Below, one piece after another: positions 26,398 through 33,909 of a stretch of 64,000 nucleotides of DNA. Position numbers and translations under genes: made by a program. The notes under the pieces are model-generated. The model searched no databases and was not told the origin of the DNA. It was given only the letters and a program-made list of their open reading frames with translations. The first letter of the stretch is position 1; the number at the start of each line of letters is the position of its first letter. This DNA comes from Comamonas terrae (GTDB taxonomy: Bacteria > Pseudomonadota > Gammaproteobacteria > Burkholderiales > Burkholderiaceae_C): assembly GCF_001544075.1 (NCBI RefSeq), contig NZ_BCNT01000006.1, positions 1 through 64,000 on the forward strand, in the 5' to 3' direction.

Positions 26398-27387
26398 ATG
26401 AAGACAAGCCCACGCATCAGCCGCCGCCAATGGCTGGCCACCACCACCGCATGGGCGGCAGGCAGCGCGCTGCCGCCGCTAGCCCATGCTGCGCCGCACG
26501 ACAAGCCGCTGCGCGTCATCCTGCCGCTGTCGGCCGGCTCGGGGGCGGACGGCGCCATCCGCGCCATCGCCCCCAGCGTGGGCAAGGTGCTGGGCCAGGC
26601 GCTGGTGATCGAGAACCTGCCTGGCGCGGGCGGCATCACCGGCACGGCCCAGCTGGTGCGTGCGCCCAGGGACGGCTCGACGATAGCCATCGTCAGCAAC
26701 AACCATGTCGTCAATCCCAGCCTGTACAAAAACATTCCGTTCGACTCGATCAACGACATCACGCCCATCACCATCATCGGCACCACGCCGTTCGTGCTGG
26801 TGGCCAGCCCCAGGCTGCCCGTGCGCAACCTGCAGGAGCTGATGGCCTATGCCAGGGCCAACCCCGGCGCACTCAACTACGGCTCCTCGGGCAACGGCAC
26901 CATCCTGCACCTGGGCGCAGCCATGTTCGTGCAGCAGGCAGGCCTGCAGATTCCGCATATCCCGTACCGCGGCATGGGCCAGCTGATGAACGATCTGCTC
27001 AGCGGCCAGGTGCAGCTGGGCGTGGTGGCCGTGGCGCCGGCCGCACCGCATGTCAAAACCGGCGCGCTGCGCGCCCTGGGCGTCACCGGCACCCGGCGCT
27101 CCGACACCCTGCCCGAAGTGCCCACGATTGCCGAACAGGGCCTGCCCGACTATGTTCTCAACGGCTGGATTGCCGCCATCGGCCCCGCAGGCCTTGCCGA
27201 TGCCGAGCGCCAGCGCATCTACCAGGGCTTCGTGAAAGGCGTGGCAGCCCCCGAGGCCACGCAGGCCCTGGTGGCGCAGGGCTACGACCTCCAGCTCACG
27301 CCGCCCGCGCAAGCCGCGGCCTTCATCCGCGAAGAGAAACAGCGCATGGAGGCGGTGGTGAAGGCCGCCAATGTGAAGATGGATTAG
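26398..27387 (+). CDS. Bug-type tripartite tricarboxylate receptor
   Basis: A 329-residue periplasmic Bug/TctC protein. A twin-arginine-like signal (ISRRQWLATTTAWAAG) ends near AHA (residue 31). The binding fold has PLSAGSGADGAIRAIAPSVGKVLGQALVIENLPGAGG and YGSSGNGTILHLGAAMF. Members bind carboxylates; the permease subunits TctA/TctB are not nearby. It is 80 bp downstream of the CoA transferase, and its ligand is probably the acid that enzyme activates. Confidence 0.93.
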   Translation: MKTSPRISRRQWLATTTAWAAGSALPPLAHAAPHDKPLRVILPLSAGSGADGAIRAIAPSVGKVLGQALVIENLPGAGGITGTAQLVRAPRDGSTIAIVSNNHVVNPSLYKNIPFDSINDITPITIIGTTPFVLVASPRLPVRNLQELMAYARANPGALNYGSSGNGTILHLGAAMFVQQAGLQIPHIPYRGMGQLMNDLLSGQVQLGVVAVAPAAPHVKTGALRALGVTGTRRSDTLPEVPTIAEQGLPDYVLNGWIAAIGPAGLADAERQRIYQGFVKGVAAPEATQALVAQGYDLQLTPPAQAAAFIREEKQRMEAVVKAANVKMD

Positions 27388-27518
27388 GGTCTGATCGCAT
27401 CACGCACATGGATCGCGGGGGCCATGGGCGCAGGTCCTGGGGCCGAAAGCGCATTCACGGGCATGTCATCCGCGCAGCCTAAGCTGGGCCGGCTGTTCAG
27501 CTTTGCCTCCTCGATGCC

Positions 27519-29120
27519 ATGCCATTGATTCTCCCCCGCCGCCGCTTCCTGCTATCCTCCACCGCCGTGGCCGGTACCGGCCTGCTGCCCGCCGTGCTGC
27601 GCGCGCAGACCGCGCCCGCCGCCATCACCCGCGACGGCGCCCGGCCGCTGCTGCCCTCGGGCGTGCAGAGCGGCGACGTGCTGGCCGACCGCGCCATCGT
27701 CTGGGCCCGCGCCAGCCGCGATGCGCGCATGTGGCTGGAATGGTCCACCACCGCCGGCTTCGCCAACGCCACCCGGCTGCGCGGCCCCGACCTGCTCGCG
27801 TCCAGCGACGGCACCGGCCGCATCGACCTGCAGGGCCTGCCCGCCGGCCAGGAGATCTTCTACCGCGTGGTGCTCGAAGACCTGGCCAGCGCCAACGTGC
27901 GCTCGCCCGCCGTGCTGGGCCACTTCCGCACGCCCGAGGCCAGCGGCGGCCCCGCCACGCGCCCGCTGCGCCTGGTGTGGAGCGGCGACACCGCCGGCCA
28001 GGGCTTCGGCATCAACGAGGCCTTCGGCGGCATGCGCATCTACGAGGCCATGCGCAAGACCAACCCGGACTTCTTCATCCACAGCGGCGACACCATCTAT
28101 GCCGACGGCCCCATTCCCGCCGAGCTCAAGCTCAAGGACGGCACGCTGTGGAAGAACCTGGTCACGCCCGAGGTCGCCAAGGTGGCCGAGACGCTGGACG
28201 AGTTCCGCGGCCGCCACCGCTACAACCTGATGGACGCCAACGTGCGCGCCTTCGCGAGCGAAGTGGCGCAGATCTGGCAATGGGACGACCACGAGGTCAG
28301 CAACAACTACTCCGACAGCAAGAGCGTGGCCGCCGACGCGCGCTACACCGAGAAGAACGTGCAGCTGCTGGCCGCGCGCGGCCAGCGCGCCTTCATGGAC
28401 TACGCGCCTATGCGCCCCTTCGGTGCGGCCGAGTCGCAGCGCGTCTACCGCCACCTGCCACAGGGCCCGCTGGCCGATGTCTTCGTGCTCGACATGCGCA
28501 GCTACCGCGGCCCCAACACCCACAACTTGCAGACCGCCGAGAGCCACGAGACCGAGTTCCTCGGCCGCCCGCAGGTGGACTGGCTGCTGGCCGGCCTCAA
28601 GCAGAGCCGCGCCACCTGGAAGATCATCGCCGCCGACATGCCGATCAGCCTCTTCGTGCCCGACGGCAAGGACGACGAAGGCCGCGCCCGTTGGGAGGCC
28701 GTGGCCAACGGCGACGACGGCGCGCCCAAGGGCCGCGAGATGGAGCTGGCGCGCCTGCTCAAGGGCATCAAGGACGCGGGCATCAAGAACGTGGTCTGGC
28801 TCACCGCCGACGTGCACTACACCGCGGCCCACCACTTCAGCCCCGAGCGCGCCAAGTTCCAGGATTTCGACCCGTTCTGGGAATTCGTCTCCGGCCCGCT
28901 GAACGCCGGCGGCTTCGGCCCGAACCCCATGGACAAGACCTTTGGCGGCGAGGTCGTCTACCAGAAGGGCGCCGGCTACGACAACTCCGCGCCCACCGAG
29001 GGCTACCAGTTCTTCGGCCAGGTGGACATCGACCATCGCAGCCAGGCCATGACCGTCACGCTCAAGGACCTGGACGGCAAGTCGCTGTTCACCAAGGTGC
29101 TGGAGGCGCAGCGGGCATAA
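27519..29120 (+). CDS. phoD: PhoD-type alkaline phosphatase/phosphodiesterase
   Basis: A 533-residue exported metallo-phosphoesterase. Its Tat signal has PRRRFLLSSTAVAG and ends near RAQ (residue 30). A beta-sandwich N-domain with LPSGVQSGDVLADRAIVWARAS follows, then the PhoD core with SGDTIYADGP, WDDHEVSNNY and WLTADVHYTAAHHF carrying the metal ligands. PhoD enzymes use iron and calcium and release phosphate from mono- and diesters outside the cytoplasm. The start is the second of two close ATG codons. No Pho-box was noticed. Confidence 0.9.
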   Translation: MPLILPRRRFLLSSTAVAGTGLLPAVLRAQTAPAAITRDGARPLLPSGVQSGDVLADRAIVWARASRDARMWLEWSTTAGFANATRLRGPDLLASSDGTGRIDLQGLPAGQEIFYRVVLEDLASANVRSPAVLGHFRTPEASGGPATRPLRLVWSGDTAGQGFGINEAFGGMRIYEAMRKTNPDFFIHSGDTIYADGPIPAELKLKDGTLWKNLVTPEVAKVAETLDEFRGRHRYNLMDANVRAFASEVAQIWQWDDHEVSNNYSDSKSVAADARYTEKNVQLLAARGQRAFMDYAPMRPFGAAESQRVYRHLPQGPLADVFVLDMRSYRGPNTHNLQTAESHETEFLGRPQVDWLLAGLKQSRATWKIIAADMPISLFVPDGKDDEGRARWEAVANGDDGAPKGREMELARLLKGIKDAGIKNVVWLTADVHYTAAHHFSPERAKFQDFDPFWEFVSGPLNAGGFGPNPMDKTFGGEVVYQKGAGYDNSAPTEGYQFFGQVDIDHRSQAMTVTLKDLDGKSLFTKVLEAQRA

Positions 29121-29124
29121 AACG

Positions 29125-29205
29125 CCCCCCTGAGCCGCTGCGCGGCTTCCCCCAAGGGACGACGGCCTTTGCTGCGGGGCGGCCCCTGCTGGCCGTCCCG
29201 CGCTT
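29125..29205. repeat. GC-rich interspersed repeat of Comamonadaceae type
   Basis: Starts CCCCCTGAGCCGCTGCGCGG, contains a hairpin AGCCGC-TGC-GCGGCT (29133-29147), and ends with GACGGCC...GGCCGTC arms. From memory similar units lie between genes in many Acidovorax/Delftia-type genomes. Here it separates convergent phoD and the LysR gene and may act as terminator. Confidence 0.55.
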
Positions 29206-29269
29206 AAATCGTGCCAGTTTCGTAGGCCGCGATCCGTGCCATGGATGCGTGCCATGGACCATTGCGCCA

Positions 29270-30178
29270 TCAGGAAACGGGCATGGCCCGCCGGAAATAG
29301 TCCTGCAGGAACTCCACGCAGGCCCGCACCTTGGCCGAGCGGTCGAGCCGCGTGGGGTAGACGGCCCAGACATTGGCCTCCTGGCGCCACTCGGGCAGCA
29401 CCTGCACCAGCTGGCCGGACTGCAGCAGCGCGGCCACGTCCCAGACCGAGCGCAGCACGATGCCGTGGCCGTCCACCGCCCACTGCACCGCGATCTCGCC
29501 GTGGTTGGCCGACAACGGCCCGGTCACCTTCACCGTGCGCTCCTCGGCGCCGGCGCGCAGCTTCCAGACGCCGAACGGATGGTCGCGCTCCTTGATGACC
29601 AGGCAGTCGTGCGCGGAGAGCTCGGCGATGCCGCGCGGCGGGCCCTTGCGCGCCAGGTAGGCGGGCGCGGCGCACAGCACGCGGTGGTTGTCGGCCAGCT
29701 TGCGGGCGATCAGGTGCGGCGCGATCTCGTCGCCCACGCGCACGTCCAGGTCGATGCCTTCGGCCGCCACGTCGACCAGGCGGTCGAACACCTCCAGCCG
29801 CACCTGCAGGCCCGGGTGCCGCGCCACCAGCTGCGACATGGCCGGCGCCACCACGTTGCGGCCGAAGCCGAAGCTGCTGCTCATGCGCAGCAGGCCGCGC
29901 GGCTCGCCAGCGGCGGTGCTCACGTCCTGCACCAGGTGGTCGATGTCGTCGAGGATGCGCTGGGCCCAGCCGAACACGCGCTCGCCGTCCTCGGTGACCG
30001 CCACGCGCCGCGTGGTGCGGTGCAGCAGCTGCACGCCCAGCTCGGCCTCCAGCAGGCGGATGCGCTTGCTCACATAGGCAGGCGAGGCGCCCAGCTCCTG
30101 CGCCGCCGCGGCAAAGCTGGCGCGGCGCACCACCGAGAGGAAGACGCGCAGGTCGTCGGGCAGCAGGTTTTTGAACAC
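29270..30178 (-). CDS. dmlR: LysR-family regulator, DmlR type
   Basis: A 302-residue LysR protein. The helix-turn-helix region is RASFAAAAQELGASPAYVSKRIRLLEAELGVQLLHRTTRRV, and the effector domain begins GLLRMSSSFGFGRNVVAPAMSQL. The sequence style and its divergent position opposite a D-malate/tartrate dehydrogenase match DmlR, the activator of D-malate use. A 27-bp palindromic site lies in the 94-bp gap. Confidence 0.8.
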   Translation of the reverse strand: MFKNLLPDDLRVFLSVVRRASFAAAAQELGASPAYVSKRIRLLEAELGVQLLHRTTRRVAVTEDGERVFGWAQRILDDIDHLVQDVSTAAGEPRGLLRMSSSFGFGRNVVAPAMSQLVARHPGLQVRLEVFDRLVDVAAEGIDLDVRVGDEIAPHLIARKLADNHRVLCAAPAYLARKGPPRGIAELSAHDCLVIKERDHPFGVWKLRAGAEERTVKVTGPLSANHGEIAVQWAVDGHGIVLRSVWDVAALLQSGQLVQVLPEWRQEANVWAVYPTRLDRSAKVRACVEFLQDYFRRAMPVS

Positions 30179-30187
30179 GATCCGTAA

Positions 30188-30214
30188 ACAATCAGACTAC
30201 AAATACGGGATTGT
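30188..30214. promoter_or_regulatory. LysR-type operator between dmlR and dmlA
   Basis: ACAATC (30188-30193) and GATTGT (30209-30214) form a perfect six-base inverted repeat with a 15-base spacer. The layout matches a LysR recognition site and it lies between the divergent starts. Confidence 0.65.
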
Positions 30215-30272
30215 CTTCATAAACGCAGGGTCTGAGAATACGGCCCAGCACTTTCAACGACGGAAACCGCCC

Positions 30273-31361
30273 ATGTCCACCACCTACCACATCGCAGTCC
30301 TCGCCGGCGACGGCATCGGCAAGGAAGTCATGCCCGAGGGCCTGCGCGCCCTGGAAGCCGCCAGCAAGCGCTTCGGCCTGGCGCTCGAATTCCACCATTT
30401 CGAATGGGCCAGCTGCGACTACTACGCCGCGCACGGCCAGATGATGCCGGACGACTGGAAGGCCCGGCTCTCGGGCATGGACGCCATCTTCTTCGGCGCC
30501 GTGGGCTGGCCGGCCACCGTGCCCGACCACGTCTCGCTGTGGGGGTCCCTCCTCAAGTTCCGCCGCGAGTTCGACCAGTACATCAACCTGCGCCCGGTGC
30601 GCCTGTTCGAGGGCGTGCCCTGCCCGCTGGCCGGCCGCAAGCCCGGCGACATAGACTACTACGTGGTGCGCGAGAACACCGAGGGCGAGTACACGTCGCT
30701 GGGCGGCATCATGTACGAGGGCACGGACCGCGAGATCGTGATCCAGGAGTCGGTCTACTCGCGCCACGGCGCCAACCGCCTGCTGAAGTACGCCTTCGAC
30801 CTGGCGCAGAGCCGCAGCAAGAAGCATGTGACCCTGGCCACCAAGAGCAACGGCATCGCCATCAGCATGCCCTGGTGGGACCAGCGCGCCGAGGAGGTCG
30901 CCAGGCAGTACCCCGAGGTCACGCTGGACAAGCAGCACATCGACATCCTGACCGCGCGCTTCGTGCTGCAGCCGGGCCGCTTCGACGTGGTGGCCGCCAC
31001 CAACCTGTTCGGCGACATCCTCTCCGACCTGGGCCCGGCCACCACCGGCACCATCGGCCTGGCGCCGTCGGCCAACCTGAACCCCGACCGAACCTTCCCC
31101 AGCCTGTTCGAGCCGGTGCACGGCTCGGCGCCCGACATCTACGGCAAGAACATCGCCAACCCGATCGCCATGGTCTGGTCGGGCGCGCTGCTGCTGGACT
31201 TCCTGACCCAGGGCCAGGGCGCCGGCCGCGCCGCGCACGACGCCATCGTGGCCGCCATCGAGGAGGTCATCAAGAGCGGCCCGCGCACGCCGGACCTGGG
31301 CGGCACGGCCAATACCACGCAGGTGGGCGAGGCGGTTGCGGCACTGATCGCCCGTGACTGA
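30273..31361 (+). CDS. dmlA: Tartrate dehydrogenase/decarboxylase, D-malate dehydrogenase
   Basis: A 362-residue beta-decarboxylating dehydrogenase of the isopropylmalate dehydrogenase fold. YHIAVLAGDGIGKEVMPEGLRAL opens it; YYVVRENTEGEYTSLGG, LTARFVLQPGRFDVVAATNLFGDILSDLGPA and EPVHGSAPDIYGKNIANP carry the Mg2+, NAD+ and substrate residues. It turns D-malate to pyruvate and also acts on tartrate. Length and motifs match TtuC/DmlA. A GGAAACC lies seven bases before the ATG. Confidence 0.93.
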   Translation: MSTTYHIAVLAGDGIGKEVMPEGLRALEAASKRFGLALEFHHFEWASCDYYAAHGQMMPDDWKARLSGMDAIFFGAVGWPATVPDHVSLWGSLLKFRREFDQYINLRPVRLFEGVPCPLAGRKPGDIDYYVVRENTEGEYTSLGGIMYEGTDREIVIQESVYSRHGANRLLKYAFDLAQSRSKKHVTLATKSNGIAISMPWWDQRAEEVARQYPEVTLDKQHIDILTARFVLQPGRFDVVAATNLFGDILSDLGPATTGTIGLAPSANLNPDRTFPSLFEPVHGSAPDIYGKNIANPIAMVWSGALLLDFLTQGQGAGRAAHDAIVAAIEEVIKSGPRTPDLGGTANTTQVGEAVAALIARD

Positions 31362-31381
31362 TGGTTTGATTGCTATTATAT

Positions 31382-31427
31382 TAATAGCTATTGGCGTTTG
31401 ATGGACTGGCGCTACAAGCCATTTTCA
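31382..31427. repeat. Dispersed palindromic repeat, copy C
   Basis: AATAGCTATTGGCGTTTGAT...GGCGCTACAAGCCATTTTCATC keeps the AATAGCT start and the AAGCCATTTT end of copies D and E with a mutated core. It lies between convergent dmlA and the DUF1275 gene, directly adjacent to the latter's stop codon. Confidence 0.55.
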
Positions 31428-32111
31428 TCATGAATCGCTGCTGTAGCGCAGCGTCAGCGCCGCCACCACCGGCGGCAGCGCAAAGCACCACATGCCCAGG
31501 GCCACATAGGCCAGCGCCGCCAGCGCGCAGCCCACGGCAAAGCTGGCGATGGCGGGCAGCATCTTGCGCAGCCGTCCCATGGCAGCGCCGCGCGCATCGC
31601 CCCACAGGCCCTTGAACAGGTCGGCCAGATCGATCATCACCTGGGTGGTGTTGCCCGTCATCAGAGTCGACGGCGGCAGCTGGGCCAGGTGCATGCGCTG
31701 CATGGCGTTCTGCACGGCCATGGCGCACACCATCAGCATGCCGGCGGCAAACGCGGGCGGCGCGTCGCCGTCCGCGAACGGGCCGTAGCCCAGCATCAGC
31801 GCCGCCGCCAGCGCCAGCAGCAGCACCTGGGCCGCGACCAGGCTGCGCAGGGGCGCCTGCTGCCGCGCCACCAGCGCATTGCTGGCCAGGCGCGCCAGCA
31901 CCACGGCCACGCAGAACACTGGCAGCGCCAGCAGCTTGGAGACGGCGCCCGCGCTGCTGTGGATCAGCGCCGCGCCCAGCGTGACGAAGTTGCCCGTCAC
32001 ATGCGCGGCGAACAGGCCGCCCAGCGCCAGGAAACCCGCCGTGTCCACATAGCCGGCATTGAAGCCCAGCAGGTGGCTCAGGGGGGCGGGGGTGCTGCGG
32101 GTTTCGGGCAT
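31428..32111 (-). CDS. DUF1275 (YoaK-family) membrane protein
   Basis: A 227-residue inner-membrane protein with about six helices. The family motif GYVDTAGFLALGGLFAAHVTGNFVTLGAAL lies near the N-terminus and MTGNTTQVMIDLADLF in the fourth segment. Function is unknown. GGAG six bases before the ATG at 32111 sets the start. It is the last gene of the leftward eight-gene operon and a distant relative of the product encoded at 32744-33457. Confidence 0.85.
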   Translation of the reverse strand: MPETRSTPAPLSHLLGFNAGYVDTAGFLALGGLFAAHVTGNFVTLGAALIHSSAGAVSKLLALPVFCVAVVLARLASNALVARQQAPLRSLVAAQVLLLALAAALMLGYGPFADGDAPPAFAAGMLMVCAMAVQNAMQRMHLAQLPPSTLMTGNTTQVMIDLADLFKGLWGDARGAAMGRLRKMLPAIASFAVGCALAALAYVALGMWCFALPPVVAALTLRYSSDS

Positions 32112-32136
32112 GGGGGCTCCAGGCAAGGCGGGGCGG

Positions 32137-32730
32137 TCAGCGCTGCTGCTCGTTCTGCTGCGCCAGGTATTTTTCGATGCGCGGGTCGGGCCGGAACCAG
32201 AGCACCGCCATCGCCGTGAAAATGAAGAACGCGGCCATGGTGCTGTAGAAGCTGACGCCTATGGCCAGGGCGTACACGGGCAGCGAGAGCTTGCCCTTCA
32301 GGTCCTTGCCCAGAGTGCGCGCGAGCACGGAATCCCGGCCCTCCGACGCGATGATGACACGCTCCAGCCCCCAGTACGAGAGCGCGCACATGAACAGCAC
32401 CGCGGCATAGAGCGCGGTGGGCAGCGCCAGCAGCCCCGACCTGCCGGCCCAGGTGGTGGTGATGGGGATCATGGTCAGCCAGAACAGCAGGTTCAGGTTG
32501 GCCCACATGATGCGGCCGTTGATGCCGCGCACCACCAGGAACAGGTGGTGGTGGTTGTTCCAGTAGATGCCGACATAGATGAAGCTGAGCACGTAGCCGA
32601 AGAAGTTGTGCGCCTCCTTCCACAGCCCGCTCCAGGTGAACTCGGCCGGCAGCTGGATCTGGTAGAGCATCAGCGTCAGGCTCACCGAGATGACCCCGTC
32701 GCTGAAGGATTCCAGGCGGCTCTTGTTCAT
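32137..32730 (-). CDS. TMEM175-like potassium channel family protein (DUF1211)
   Basis: A 197-residue membrane protein with about six helices. The first carries the TMEM175 signature RLESFSDGVISVSLTLM (R-x3-FSDGV), which lines the pore in this family; SFIYVGIYWNNHHHLF and ANLNLLFWLTMIPITTTW follow. Bacterial members are tetrameric potassium channels without the classical selectivity filter. It lies between two DUF1275 genes with gaps of 13 and 25 bp, so it is cotranscribed. Ion selectivity here is inferred from the family. Confidence 0.8.
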   Translation of the reverse strand: MNKSRLESFSDGVISVSLTLMLYQIQLPAEFTWSGLWKEAHNFFGYVLSFIYVGIYWNNHHHLFLVVRGINGRIMWANLNLLFWLTMIPITTTWAGRSGLLALPTALYAAVLFMCALSYWGLERVIIASEGRDSVLARTLGKDLKGKLSLPVYALAIGVSFYSTMAAFFIFTAMAVLWFRPDPRIEKYLAQQNEQQR

Positions 32731-32743
32731 GGCGGCACCTCCG

Positions 32744-33457
32744 TCAGAGAGGCTGCTGGCGAAAGGCCAGGCTGGCCAGGTACAGCACGGCCAGCAGGAA
32801 GGGCAGCACGCTCCAGAAGCCCAGGTGCTGGTAGAGCACCGCGCCCAGGAAAGCGCCGAGCACGAAGCCGCCCACCACGCTGCCGCTCTTGCATACCGCC
32901 TGCCGGTTTTCGCTGCCGGGATGGCGCAGGTAGTTGGACAGGTCGATGCCGAACTGCGTGGTGTTGCCCGTCATCATGGTGCTGGGGCTGATGTGCTTGA
33001 TCAGCGTCTTGCTGGCGGTGTTGCGTATGGCCAGCGCCACCAGGCCCAGCCCGCCGGTCAGCGCCAGCGCGCCGGCATCGGGGTCGCGGAAGGGCTCTAG
33101 CTGCAGGCCCGCGAGCATGAAGCCGGCGAGGAACACCGCCTCCCCCACGAACAGCCAGCCCAGGGTCTTGGGGGACGGGCTGCAGCGGTCTATCCACAGC
33201 TTGGTGAGCATGACCGTGGCGATGAACAGCGGGATCGCGCCCAGCTTGATCCACAGGCCCGCCCCGTCCTTGGCGAAGGCCGCGCCGGCCAGCACCAGGT
33301 TGCCGGTCACATGGGCGGTGAAGAAGCCCAGCAGCGCGATGAAGCCGATGGTGTCTATGGCGCCGCCCACGATGGTGAGCAGCACCGGCGCGCGGCACTG
33401 CGCCCACAGCCCCGGGGCGGGCCCCGTGGCCGGCGTTGCTTGGTTGGCAGCCGTCAT
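32744..33457 (-). CDS. DUF1275 (YoaK-family) membrane protein, second paralogue
   Basis: A 237-residue protein with about six helices and the family blocks GGAIDTIGFIALLGFFTAHVTGNLVLAGAAF and ISPSTMMTGNTTQFGIDLSNYL. It is clearly related to, but diverged from, the product at 31428. Its ATG overlaps the DoxX stop as ATGA, so the two are translationally coupled. Function unknown. Confidence 0.85.
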   Translation of the reverse strand: MTAANQATPATGPAPGLWAQCRAPVLLTIVGGAIDTIGFIALLGFFTAHVTGNLVLAGAAFAKDGAGLWIKLGAIPLFIATVMLTKLWIDRCSPSPKTLGWLFVGEAVFLAGFMLAGLQLEPFRDPDAGALALTGGLGLVALAIRNTASKTLIKHISPSTMMTGNTTQFGIDLSNYLRHPGSENRQAVCKSGSVVGGFVLGAFLGAVLYQHLGFWSVLPFLLAVLYLASLAFRQQPL

Positions 33458-33894
33458 GCGTCCTCCTTTTCCCGCAGGTCCAGCCAGGCCACGAGCAGGA
33501 ATCCGCCCGCCAGGCCCAGGTGCTCGAAAAAGGAATTGGCCGCCATGAAGCGCTCCTGCCCCGCGGGCAGCTCCCAGAAGCGCAGCGCCAGGAAGGTGGC
33601 CAGCAGGGTGAAGCCCCCCAGCGCCAGCGCGCCCAGCCAGCGCAGCCGGCCGATGAGGACCAGCGCCGAGGCGCCCAGTTCCAGCGCGATCACCAGCACC
33701 GCGAACAGCGGCGCCGGCGCCAGGCCGAAGTGCTGCATCTCGGCGATGGCGCCGGGGAAGTCGCTGAGCTTGACCAGCCCGCCCTGCAGGTAGGCCGCGC
33801 ACAGGCCCAGGCAGGCCAGCCAGCGCAGCGCGGCGCTGCCGAAGACGGGGCGCGCCAGCGCGGCCAGGCGGTTTTCCAGGTGGGTGCTTGTCAT
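33454..33894 (-). CDS. DoxX-family membrane protein
   Basis: A 146-residue four-helix membrane protein of the DoxX/DoxD group: YLQGGLVKLSDFPGAIAEMQHFGL is the family N-terminal block, and ALELGASALVLIGRLRWLGALALGGFTLLATFLA forms the middle helices. DoxX proteins often accompany redox or thiol-oxidation enzymes. GGAGGTCCGCC precedes the ATG. It sits 15 bp after the amidohydrolase gene. Confidence 0.85.
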   Translation of the reverse strand: MTSTHLENRLAALARPVFGSAALRWLACLGLCAAYLQGGLVKLSDFPGAIAEMQHFGLAPAPLFAVLVIALELGASALVLIGRLRWLGALALGGFTLLATFLALRFWELPAGQERFMAANSFFEHLGLAGGFLLVAWLDLREKEDA

Positions 33895-33909
33895 GGCGGA
33901 CCTCCTGCG

